Shown piece after piece: positions 1 to 9,845 of a DNA stretch of 64,000 bases. Numbering within the stretch: position 1 is the stretch's first letter; every line of letters starts with the position of its first letter. The notes below the pieces were generated by a model. The model was not told where the DNA came from and ran no database searches. It was given only the letters and a program-made list of their open reading frames with translations. A program made the translations under genes and the position numbers. This DNA is from Mayfieldus profundus (GTDB taxonomy: Bacteria > Actinomycetota > Thermoleophilia > Solirubrobacterales > 70-9), in assembly GCA_038040325.1 (NCBI GenBank), contig JBBPIM010000006.1:26886-90885 (forward strand), read 5' to 3'.

Positions 1-878
1 GAGAAGGCGGCTATCGCGTTGTCGCCGTAGGACGTCGCGTAGACGTGGCGGCCGTCCGGCGCGGTGGCCACTCCGAAGGCATCGTCCAGCCCGTCGACCC
101 CGTTCACCCCATCCTTCTTCGCCCCGACGAAGCTGAGCAGGCCGGTGCCCGGATTGCGGGAGAACACGGCAACGGCGTCGTCTCCGTCGGAGGTGACATA
201 GACGTTGTGGCCGTCCGGGGACAGGGCCACGTTCTCGGGCCGATCGAGCCCGTCGACTCCCTTCTCGCCGTCGCGCTGAATCCCGAGGAAGGCGAGCGTT
301 CCGGTCTGCGGGTCACGTGAGAACGAGGCCAGGCTGTCGTCGATCAGCGCCGTGACATAGACGTTCCGGCCGTTGGGCGAGAGCGCCACTGAGTCCGCCT
401 GGTCGAGCCCGTCGATGCCGTTGACCGCATCCTCCTCGAAGTCGACCGGGTCGAGCGCGCCGGTGCCGGGATCGCGGGCGAGAGCGACAAGGGTGTCGCT
501 GGTAAAGCCAGTCGCGTACACGGCGCGGCCGTCCGGCGAGACCGCCACCCCCTCGGCGCCGGCCAGGTTGCCGTTGGCGGTCTCCTCCTCGACCCAGCTC
601 AACGCGCCGTTGTGCGGGTCGCGGCCAAACACAGCGAGAGCGTCGTCGAAGAAGCCCGCCACGTAGACGTTGCGGCCGTCGGGCGACACCGCCACCGCGA
701 CCGGACCGTCGATCCCGTAGGCGTCGACCTCGTCGGTCCGGCTCTGCAGGAAGCCGAGCTGTCCCGGCGCTGCCTGCGCGATGCCGGCCGCGGCGGCGAT
801 CAGCAGCACCGCGCCGAATGTCGCAATCACTTGCCTACTGCTGGCGCGCCTACCCTGGCGTCGCCCGCCCCTACTCAT
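1..878 (-). CDS. Secreted beta-propeller (YVTN/lactonase-like) protein, 3' end cut off
   Basis: The gene runs off the left edge; 292 codons are visible from an ATG at 876-878. The N-terminus is basic and is followed by a hydrophobic stretch (VIATFGAVLLIAAAAG) and an AQA-A cleavage site near residue 36, so the protein is exported. At least five repeats of about 45-50 residues follow, each centred on a variant of VAVSPDGRNVYVAG (also VALSPNGRNVYVTA, VALSPDGHNVYVTS). This is the blade signature of YVTN/NHL/6-phosphogluconolactonase-like propellers. Only 10 bases separate it from the tgt stop and a GGGAGG (894-899) lies inside the end of tgt, so co-transcription is likely. The substrate or binding partner is unknown, and similarity to lactonase does not prove enzymatic activity. 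Confidence 0.8.
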   Translation of the reverse strand, partial: MSRGGRRQGRRASSRQVIATFGAVLLIAAAAGIAQAAPGQLGFLQSRTDEVDAYGIDGPVAVAVSPDGRNVYVAGFFDDALAVFGRDPHNGALSWVEEETANGNLAGAEGVAVSPDGRAVYATGFTSDTLVALARDPGTGALDPVDFEEDAVNGIDGLDQADSVALSPNGRNVYVTALIDDSLASFSRDPQTGTLAFLGIQRDGEKGVDGLDRPENVALSPDGHNVYVTSDGDDAVAVFSRNPGTGLLSFVGAKKDGVNGVDGLDDAFGVATAPDGRHVYATSYGDNAIAAF

Positions 879-888
879 GGGCCAAATG

Positions 889-2091
889 CTACGCCTCCCA
901 GGGCGGTCTACCCCCCAGTACCGCCTCGCCGTAGGCGTCGAAGCCTCCCGCAGCGATCGCCTCGCGGGCGCCGCTTGCGAGCCGCTCCAGATAGGCGAGG
1001 TTGTGCAGAGCGAGCAGCCGCACAGCGGTCAGCTCCTCCGATCGCGAGAGATAGTTGAGGTAGTCGCGGTCGTGGGATGCGCAGGCCGGACAGGAGCAGC
1101 CCTCCACAAGTGGGCGCCGGTCGCCGGCGAATTGCGGCTTGCGAACGTCGAGGCGCCAACGGCGCTGGGGCTCCGGCGCCAGGGCCACCCCGTGCCGGGC
1201 GAGGCGGGTCGGCACGGCGCAGTCGAAGACGTCGATGCCACGGGCGATGCCGGCGATCAGGTCGTCCACCTCCCCCACCCCGAGCAGGTGCTTCGGCGCC
1301 TCCTCCGGGAGGTGCGCAACAGTCATGTCGAGCACCCCGCGCATCTCCTCCTTGTCGCGACCCAGGGTTCCCCCGATCGCCAACCCGTCGACCGCGGCCG
1401 CCGAGACCCGCTCGGCCGAAGCCTGCCGGAGGTCCTGGTACACACCGCCCTGCACGATCCCGAACAGCGCCTGGCCGGGCGGCCCGTTCGCCTCGTGCCA
1501 GGCCAGACAGCGGTCGAGCCAGCGGTGCGTGCGCTCGGTCGAGCGCGCGGTGTATTCGCGGTCGGCGTTGTATGGAGTGCACTCGTCGAAAGCAAGCGCG
1601 AGGTCCGAGCCGAGCGCGGCCTGCACCTGCATCGAAACCTCGGGCGAGATGAAGTGCTCCGAGCCGTCCAGGTAGGAGCGGAAGCGCACGCCCTCCTCCT
1701 CGATCCCGAGCACGGCTCCCTGCGCGCTGGGGCGCCGCCCCGTCCCCTTGATCTCGTCGGCGACGTTGCCGTGCGCGAGCGAGAAGACCTGAAAGCCCCC
1801 GGAGTCGGTGATCACCGCCCGCTCCCAGCCCATGAAGGCGTGCAGGCCGCCCGCCTCGGCGATCCGCTCGGGGCCGGGCGAGAGCAGCAGGTGGAACGTG
1901 TTGCCCAGCACCAGCTCATAACCGAGCTCCGCGACCTCGGCCGAGCTGAGGCCGCGGACGGTGGCCTTGGTCGCCAGCGGGATGAACGCCGGTGTCCGCA
2001 CGACACCATGCCCGGTATGCAAAGCGCCCGCTCGGGCCGACCCGTCGCGGGCGCTTATCTCAAACTTCAGCCGCTCGGGGTCTTCACGCAC
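889..2091 (-). CDS. tgt: Queuine/preQ1 tRNA-guanine transglycosylase
   Basis: The 400-residue protein has the length and motifs of bacterial Tgt, which exchanges guanine-34 of GUN-anticodon tRNAs for preQ1. Visible motifs are DSGGFQVFSL, the catalytic-region LAFDECTPYN, FGIVQGGVYQDLR, the GLAIGG loop and FDCAVPTRLARHG, which contains the nucleophilic Asp. The C-terminal zinc site is CSCPAC followed by a downstream ALHN histidine. The start is GTG (V-R-E-D-P). It lies downstream of gpmI but has its own strong promoter (2177-2205), which leaves a leader of roughly 80 nt. No preQ1 biosynthesis genes are in the window, so the substrate (preQ1 or salvaged queuine) cannot be told here. Confidence 0.96.
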   Translation of the reverse strand: MREDPERLKFEISARDGSARAGALHTGHGVVRTPAFIPLATKATVRGLSSAEVAELGYELVLGNTFHLLLSPGPERIAEAGGLHAFMGWERAVITDSGGFQVFSLAHGNVADEIKGTGRRPSAQGAVLGIEEEGVRFRSYLDGSEHFISPEVSMQVQAALGSDLALAFDECTPYNADREYTARSTERTHRWLDRCLAWHEANGPPGQALFGIVQGGVYQDLRQASAERVSAAAVDGLAIGGTLGRDKEEMRGVLDMTVAHLPEEAPKHLLGVGEVDDLIAGIARGIDVFDCAVPTRLARHGVALAPEPQRRWRLDVRKPQFAGDRRPLVEGCSCPACASHDRDYLNYLSRSEELTAVRLLALHNLAYLERLASGAREAIAAGGFDAYGEAVLGGRPPWEA

Positions 2092-2176
2092 CCCGGCAGC
2101 GTACGGTCTACTTCGTCGGTTCCGGAGCCCTCGACCGAGCGGCGCGAAGTCTGATCTACACTGCTATGCGGACGGC

Positions 2177-2191
2177 GCTATAAAACCTGAG

Positions 2192-2205
<14 letters not shown>
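2177..2205 (-). promoter_or_regulatory. Sigma70-type promoter for tgt
   Basis: On the minus strand a consensus -35 TTGACA (2200-2205) and -10 TATAGC (2177-2182) are separated by exactly 17 bases. The -35 lies just inside the 3' end of gpmI, so tgt and the beta-propeller gene can be transcribed independently of the glycolytic operon. Such near-consensus boxes stand out in this GC-rich DNA. The implied leader of about 80 nt has small hairpins but no riboswitch I can recognise. Confidence 0.7.
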
Positions 2206-3753
<1,548 letters not shown>

Positions 3754-3754
<1 letters not shown>

Positions 3755-3781
3755 GAGCAGCGAGGAGCGAGGAGCGAGCGG
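3754..3781. repeat. Degenerate heptamer repeat between tpiA and gpmI
   Basis: Four tandem 7-mers occur on the plus strand: CGAGCAG, CGAGGAG, CGAGGAG and CGAGCGG. They differ by one base from the CGAGGAA/CGAGCAA units found inside uvrC at 10402-10457 (minus strand), so both look like members of one heptamer family. The repeat covers the gpmI start and the junction with tpiA. Confidence 0.6.
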
Positions 3782-3788
3782 CGGTTCT

Positions 3789-4544
3789 TCACCCTGCCGC
3801 CTGCACTATCTCCACGAAGTCACCCGGGTCCAGGCTCGCGCCGCCCACCAATGCGCCGTCGATGTCCCGCCGGGACATCAGCTCGACCGCGTTGTCGGGC
3901 TTGACCGAGCCGCCGTAGAGGATTCGAAGGCGCTCGGCAGCCTCGCCGTCGCGCGCACGCACGAGATTGCGGATGAACAGGATCGCCTCCTCGGCTTGTT
4001 CGGGGGTGGCGGTGCGCCCCGTGCCGATCGCCCAAACGGGCTCATAGGCGATCACGACCTGGTCCAGCTCTGCTGAGGAAACCTCGGCCAGGTCGGTGAT
4101 CACCTGGCGCGAGAGAACGGCCTCGGTGTCGTGGTGGTCGCGCTCGGACTCCGTCTCGCCGACGCAGAGGATCGGCTCCAGACCGGCCGCGAGCGCGGCG
4201 GGGACCTTTCGCGCGAGCGCCTCGTCGGTCTCGTTGAAGTGCTGGCGCCGCTCGGAGTGGCCGAGGATCACCGCGTCGACGCCGATCTCGCGCAGCATCG
4301 GCGCCGACACCTCGCCGGTGAAGGCTCCGCTCTGCTCCTCGTGCATGTTCTGTGCCGCCACCCGCACGCGGCTCTGCGCACACTGCTCGACCGTCGCCTT
4401 CAGGGCCAGGAACGACGGGCATAGCACCACCTCGGGGCCGAACTCGGGGACCTGGGGCAGGAAGGCGCAGATGAAGGCCTCCGCCTCCTCGATCGTCTTG
4501 TTCATCTTCCAGTTGGCGGCCACATAGGGCGCCCGGTCAGCCAT
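3789..4544 (-). CDS. tpiA: Triosephosphate isomerase
   Basis: The (beta/alpha)8 enzyme interconverts glyceraldehyde-3-phosphate and dihydroxyacetone phosphate. It carries AANWKMNK with the catalytic Lys, VILGHSERR with the electrophilic His, YEPVWAIGTG with the catalytic Glu, and the phosphate-binding LYGGSVKPDN and GALVGGASLD. I start it at the ATG at 4544 (MADRAPYVAANWK) because GGGGGAGA lies four bases upstream. An in-frame ATG five codons earlier (4559) exists. The start overlaps the pgk stop by 8 bases, implying translational coupling. The length of 251 residues is normal. Confidence 0.96.
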   Translation of the reverse strand: MADRAPYVAANWKMNKTIEEAEAFICAFLPQVPEFGPEVVLCPSFLALKATVEQCAQSRVRVAAQNMHEEQSGAFTGEVSAPMLREIGVDAVILGHSERRQHFNETDEALARKVPAALAAGLEPILCVGETESERDHHDTEAVLSRQVITDLAEVSSAELDQVVIAYEPVWAIGTGRTATPEQAEEAILFIRNLVRARDGEAAERLRILYGGSVKPDNAVELMSRRDIDGALVGGASLDPGDFVEIVQAAG

Positions 4545-5775
4545 CGGTCTCCCCCACATCCATCAGCGCCTCCACCCCGGGCAGCTCCTTGCCCTCGAGC
4601 AGCGCCAGCGAGGCTCCCCCGCCGGTCGAGAGCCAGTCCACGCGGGCGTCGAGCCCGAACTGGCGCAGCGCCGCGACCGAGTCGCCGCCGCCGACCACGG
4701 TCGTGCCGGGCGCGTTCGCCACCGCCTCGGCCACCGACCTGGTGCCGGCCGCGAACGGGTCCAGCTCGAAGGCGCCCATCGGGCCGTTCCACAGCACCGT
4801 GCCCGCCCCGGCGATCGAGGCGGCGTAGCGGTGGGCGGTGGCTGGCCCGATGTCGAGCCCCATCCAGCCGTCGGGAACGTCGGTCCCCTCGGACTCGCGC
4901 CGCTGGGCGGCCTTGTCGAAGCGGTCGGCCAGCACGAGGTCGGTGGGCAGCACCAGTCGGCACCTCGACCCCTCGGCCTGGCGAAGCGCCTTGCGCGCCA
5001 GCTCCACCCCCTCCTCCTCGACCAGCGAGTCGCCCGTCGGCCGCCCCTCCGCCCGGAAGAAGCTGAAGCACATCGCGCCGCCGACCAGGATCTCATCGGC
5101 GATCTCGAGGAAGCGGTCGATCACCCCGACTTTGTCGCTGACCTTGGCGCCGCCCAGCACGACCACCAGCGGCTCCCGCGGGTCCTCAACCACCGCGGTC
5201 AGCTCGCGCACCTCGCGCTCCAGCAGCAGGCCGGCGTAGGCGGGAAGGTGGCGGGCGACGCCCACGGTCGTCGCGTGGGCGCGGTGCGCCGCGCCGAAGG
5301 CGTCGTCCACATAGAGGCTCGCCAGCGCCGCCAGAGCGGCGGCGAGCTGGGGATCGTTGCTGGTCTCGCCGGGCTCGAAGCGGCTGTTCTCGAGCAGCAT
5401 CACTCCGCCCGCCGGCAGGCCGTCGGCCATGGCGCTGGCTCGCTCGCCGACCACCTCCGGTGCCTGCTCGACCTCGGCACCCAGCAACTCGCCGAGCCGT
5501 CCCCCGACCGGCTCCATGGACAGCTCGGGGTCCGGCCCCCCGGGGCGGCCCAGGTGCGACACCAGGACCAGTGCGGCATCGCGCTCGCGCAGCAGCTCGA
5601 TCGTCGGCAGCGCGGCGCGGATCCGCATGTCGTCGGCGACCTCGCCGCCCTCGAGCGGGACGTTGAAGTCGACCCGCACCAGGACCCGCCGCCCGCCGAC
5701 CTCGGCGTCACGCACAGTCGCCTTGGTGAAGCGTCCCCGGGCCGGGGCCGTCACCTCGTCGCCGCTGGCGCCCAC
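4537..5775 (-). CDS. pgk: Phosphoglycerate kinase
   Basis: The 412-residue two-domain kinase transfers phosphate from 1,3-bisphosphoglycerate to ADP. Motifs in order are RVDFNVPLEGG near residue 34, LVSHLGRPGG, MLLENSRFEPGET (most relatives have NVRF), VLGGAKVSDKVGVI, the nucleotide-site VLWNGPMGAFE and VVGGGDSVAAL, and the C-terminal STGGGASL. It sits 12 bases downstream of gap and overlaps tpiA, as in the common actinobacterial gap-pgk-tpiA operon. About 20 extra residues at the N-terminus (MGASGDEVTAPARGRFTKAT) make the exact start uncertain. Confidence 0.96.
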   Translation of the reverse strand: MGASGDEVTAPARGRFTKATVRDAEVGGRRVLVRVDFNVPLEGGEVADDMRIRAALPTIELLRERDAALVLVSHLGRPGGPDPELSMEPVGGRLGELLGAEVEQAPEVVGERASAMADGLPAGGVMLLENSRFEPGETSNDPQLAAALAALASLYVDDAFGAAHRAHATTVGVARHLPAYAGLLLEREVRELTAVVEDPREPLVVVLGGAKVSDKVGVIDRFLEIADEILVGGAMCFSFFRAEGRPTGDSLVEEEGVELARKALRQAEGSRCRLVLPTDLVLADRFDKAAQRRESEGTDVPDGWMGLDIGPATAHRYAASIAGAGTVLWNGPMGAFELDPFAAGTRSVAEAVANAPGTTVVGGGDSVAALRQFGLDARVDWLSTGGGASLALLEGKELPGVEALMDVGETDG

Positions 5776-5787
5776 GGGCCGGGGCGC

Positions 5788-6813
<1,026 letters not shown>

Positions 6814-6824
6814 CTACCTAAATC

Positions 6825-7187
6825 TTATTCGCCGCCGACCGTGACCTCGATGCTGTGGCCGTCGGGGTCGGTGAGGAAGGCCGAGTAGGAGCCGGACCCC
6901 GTGCGCGTGACCTCACCGGGGCCGTTCACGCCCTCGCCGCCGGCGCGGGTCCCGCTCTCCCAGGCAGCCTTCACCGCGGCGAGGCCGGGGGCCGAGAAGC
7001 TGAGCAGGCCGAACCCCGGCTTCACGTCGCCGCCGGCGGAAATGAAGAAGACCGGCTTGGCGATCCCCCAGCCGATCATGCCGTCCTGGTCGAAGTGACG
7101 GCGCCAGCCGAGCGGCCCCAGCAGCGAGTCGTAGAACGCGGCGCTGCGTTCGAGGTCCGAGACACCGAGGACGACGTGGTGGAGCAC
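6825..7187 (-). CDS. VOC (glyoxalase/bleomycin-resistance) family protein
   Basis: This small 120-residue protein has the vicinal-oxygen-chelate pattern: MLHHVVLGVSDLERSAAFYDSLLG at the N-terminus (first beta-alpha-beta half with a metal-type His) and SYSAFLTDPDGHSIEVTV at the C-terminus (second half with the acidic ligand). Single-module VOC proteins form metal-binding dimers acting as lyases, isomerases or drug-binding proteins. The sequence does not tell which. It lies 11 bases upstream of gap and about 40 bases downstream of the ABC permease. Confidence 0.8.
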   Translation of the reverse strand: MLHHVVLGVSDLERSAAFYDSLLGPLGWRRHFDQDGMIGWGIAKPVFFISAGGDVKPGFGLLSFSAPGLAAVKAAWESGTRAGGEGVNGPGEVTRTGSGSYSAFLTDPDGHSIEVTVGGE

Positions 7188-7227
7188 GCGGGCAACCTAT
7201 CGGCACGAGCCGATTTGTGGCGCAGTG

Positions 7228-8004
7228 CTAGCCGTTTTTCGGAGTCCAGCGGAACTTCCAGACCGAGACGAGCAGGGCTGCGACCCCCCACGCGGCGACC
7301 ACGGCCAGCTGCCCCCACTCGAAGCCCGCACCCACCGAGTGCGGGTCGAACGCGGTGAAGAAGGCCTCGAAGAAGTGGCGAATCGGGAACAGGTCGGCGA
7401 ATTGGAGGACCCCCTCGGGGATCTCGCTCTGCGGAATGAAGACTCCCGAGAGGAAGTAGAGCGGCAGCACGGTTGCGTTGGTGATCGGTGCCGCCGCGTC
7501 CTCGGAGGGGATCACGATCGTGATCGCGATCCCCATGCAGCAGAACGCAGCCGCCCCGATCATCAGGGTGACCAGCACCGCCGGTGCCCGCTCGAAGGGG
7601 ATCTCGACGCCGTACAGAATCCGGCCGATCACCGTCAGCAGCACCAGCATGATCACCGAGACGACGATCGAGTTGCCGATCCGCCCGGCGAAGAACACCC
7701 AGCTCGGCATCGGCGTTCCCCGCCCCCGCTTGAGGTTGCCGTTCTCGCGCGCGACGACAAGCGAGAAGGCAAGGCTCACCATCGCGGCGGAGACCACCGC
7801 AAGGGTGATGATCGCCGGCACGTAGTAGGTCGTGGTCTTGACGGTGATGCCGTTGATCTCGGTGTCGTCGTTGCCGAAGATCGTCGCGAAGATCACCAGG
7901 AAGATCACCGGCAAGGAGACGGTGAAAAAGAGCGACGCCGGGTTGCGCCAGAAAGCCTTCTGGTCGTAGCGGAACTGGTGAGCCGCGAGCGCGATGCCGC
8001 TCAT
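7228..8004 (-). CDS. ABC-2 type transporter permease
   Basis: The roughly 258-residue integral membrane protein has about six hydrophobic segments. An early FRYDQKAFWRNPASLFFTV lead-in is followed by SLPVIFLVIFATIFG, and later segments include YVPAIITLAVVSAAMVSLAF and ILYG. This matches ABC2_membrane permeases of the DrrB type. ATG at 8004 is used because it overlaps the ATPase stop as ATGA (8001-8004); a longer frame upstream is inside the ATPase gene. With the adjacent ATPase it forms an exporter for an unknown lipophilic drug, polymer or lipid. Confidence 0.88.
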   Translation of the reverse strand: MSGIALAAHQFRYDQKAFWRNPASLFFTVSLPVIFLVIFATIFGNDDTEINGITVKTTTYYVPAIITLAVVSAAMVSLAFSLVVARENGNLKRGRGTPMPSWVFFAGRIGNSIVVSVIMLVLLTVIGRILYGVEIPFERAPAVLVTLMIGAAAFCCMGIAITIVIPSEDAAAPITNATVLPLYFLSGVFIPQSEIPEGVLQFADLFPIRHFFEAFFTAFDPHSVGAGFEWGQLAVVAAWGVAALLVSVWKFRWTPKNG

Positions 8005-8906
8005 CCCGCCTCCTGCTCGGTCAACTCGAGATAGATCTCCTCGAGGCTCGGCCGCCCCACCTCCAGGCCGGTCAGCTTGACGTCGCGTTGGATCGCCCAC
8101 GCGGTCAGATCGTGGAGCACCCGCACCGGCTCGGCGGTCCTCAAGATCACGAATCCGTCCGATTCCTCGGCGGTCGGGACGGGCAGGTCGGCGGGCGGCA
8201 CACCCTCGGGCAATCGGAAGCGAACCTCCGTGTCGGCGCCGGTGTGCTTGCCGAGCTCGTCGGGAGCGCCCACCGCCACGATCTGCCCGCGGACGATGAT
8301 CGCGGCGCGGTCGGCGAGGAACTGCGCCTCGTCCATGTAGTGCGTGGTGAGGAAGATGGTCTTGCCGAGCTGGCGCAGGTTGGAGATGACCCGCCAGGCC
8401 TGGCGCCGCGCCGAGGGGTCGAACCCGGTCGTCGGCTCGTCGAGGAACAGCAGCTCGGGATCGCCGATCAGCGCCAGGCCGACCTCCAGCCGCCGCTGCT
8501 GGCCGCCAGACAGGTTCTTGGCCCGCTCGTCTGCCTTGGCGCCGAGGCCGACCAGATCGATCACCTCGTCGACCGAGCGTGGCGAGCGGTAGTAGCCGGC
8601 GTAGAGCTGCAGCGACTCCCGGGCCGTCAGGTACTCGTCGGGCTTGGACTGCTGCAGCACGAAGCCGACCCGCTCGCGCCAGGCCGCATCGGCCCGGGCC
8701 GGGTCCTCCCCGAGCACGCTGACCTCGCCCGAGTCGCGCGTGCGAAACCCTTCCAGCACCTCGACGGTGCTGGTCTTGCCGGCCCCGTTGGGGCCCAGGA
8801 AGGCGAAGATCTCGCCCCTGGAAATCTCGAGGTCGATGCCGCGCACGGCCTCGAAGTCGCCGTACGACTTGTGCAGCCCCTGCACGCTGATCACAGCCTC
8901 TGGCAC
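8001..8906 (-). CDS. ABC transporter ATP-binding protein (DrrA-like)
   Basis: The 301-residue ATPase has the Walker A FLGPNGAGKTSTVEVLEG near residue 38, signature LSGGQQRRLEVGLALI, Walker B LLFLDEPTTGFD and a switch-region His in TTHYMDEAQ. The C-terminal 70 residues form the extension found in DrrA/NodI-type exporters (family DUF4162-like). It is translationally coupled to the permease. The pair stands between rapZ and gap, where many actinobacteria keep yvcK and whiA. Confidence 0.93.
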   Translation of the reverse strand: MPEAVISVQGLHKSYGDFEAVRGIDLEISRGEIFAFLGPNGAGKTSTVEVLEGFRTRDSGEVSVLGEDPARADAAWRERVGFVLQQSKPDEYLTARESLQLYAGYYRSPRSVDEVIDLVGLGAKADERAKNLSGGQQRRLEVGLALIGDPELLFLDEPTTGFDPSARRQAWRVISNLRQLGKTIFLTTHYMDEAQFLADRAAIIVRGQIVAVGAPDELGKHTGADTEVRFRLPEGVPPADLPVPTAEESDGFVILRTAEPVRVLHDLTAWAIQRDVKLTGLEVGRPSLEEIYLELTEQEAG

Positions 8907-8916
8907 GGGGTGGATT

Positions 8917-9819
8917 CTAGGTTTCCCGGTCCAGCTCGACGTCGCGGTGCTTGAGGCGGACCGCCACGTCGTCCCGTCCCTGCAGCCGCTTGGCGATCCG
9001 GTCGGCCACGGTGATCGAGCGGTGGCGGCCGCCGGTGCAGCCGATCGCGATCGTGAGGTGGCTCTTGCCCTCGGCGACGTATGCCGGGATGAGGAAATCC
9101 AGCAGCGGCATCAGGCGACCGTAGAACTCGCCGGCCTGGGTCCCCGCTTCGACGTACTCGACAACCTCCGGGTCCAGGCCGGTCAGCGGCCGCAGCTCGT
9201 CGACGTAATGGGGATTGGGCAGGAATCGCACATCGAGGGTCAGGTCCGCCTCGCGGGGCGGGCCGTTCTTGAAGCCGAAGGTGAGCAGGGTCAGGGCCAT
9301 GCGCTGGTCTTCGTCGGCGCCCAGCATCTCCTCGGCGATGCGCCGCCGCAGCGTCGCGCCGCTCGATCCGGTGGTGTCCATCACCACGTCGGCGCGCTCC
9401 CGCAGCTGAGCCAGCAGCTCGCGCTCGGCCCGGATCCCGTCCACGACCTGCCCGTCGGGCGCAAGGGGGTGGCGGCGGCGGGTCTCCTTGTAGCGATCGA
9501 CGAGCGTCTGCTCGTCGGCCTCGAGGAACAGCACGCGCGGCGCCAGCCCGTCGCCGCTCAAGTCCTCCAGCACGTGCAGCAGGTCGTCGAAGTACTCGCC
9601 TCCGCGCACGTCGGAGACCACGGCGGCACGCTGCACGCCGCTGCCCTCGTGGCGGAACAGCTCGCCGAGGGAGCCGATCATCCGCGGCGGAAGGTTGTCC
9701 ACGCAGAAGTAGCCGCCGTCCTCGAAGGCAGCGATCGCCTCCGACTTGCCGGCACCCGAGTGGCCGGTGATCACCACCATCGTGACCTGCTTGTCGCCAC
9801 CCGCTTTCTCGTTGGCCAT
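8917..9819 (-). CDS. rapZ: RNase adapter / nucleotide-binding protein RapZ
   Basis: The 300-residue protein has Walker A GHSGAGKS at residues 19-26, the YFCVDNLPP motif, the DVRGG element, FLEADEQTLVDRYKETRR and the C-terminal IGCTGGRHRSITVADRIA. In E. coli RapZ binds a small RNA and presents it to RNase E to control glmS. In Gram-positives the role is less clear and is tied to nucleotide and cell-wall signalling. It follows uvrC by 26 bases, which is the conserved actinobacterial order. The ATG at 9819 lies 13 codons before a second possible start. Confidence 0.93.
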   Translation of the reverse strand: MANEKAGGDKQVTMVVITGHSGAGKSEAIAAFEDGGYFCVDNLPPRMIGSLGELFRHEGSGVQRAAVVSDVRGGEYFDDLLHVLEDLSGDGLAPRVLFLEADEQTLVDRYKETRRRHPLAPDGQVVDGIRAERELLAQLRERADVVMDTTGSSGATLRRRIAEEMLGADEDQRMALTLLTFGFKNGPPREADLTLDVRFLPNPHYVDELRPLTGLDPEVVEYVEAGTQAGEFYGRLMPLLDFLIPAYVAEGKSHLTIAIGCTGGRHRSITVADRIAKRLQGRDDVAVRLKHRDVELDRET

Positions 9820-9845
9820 CAGCTTGCGCCCCAGAGGTTCACAGG

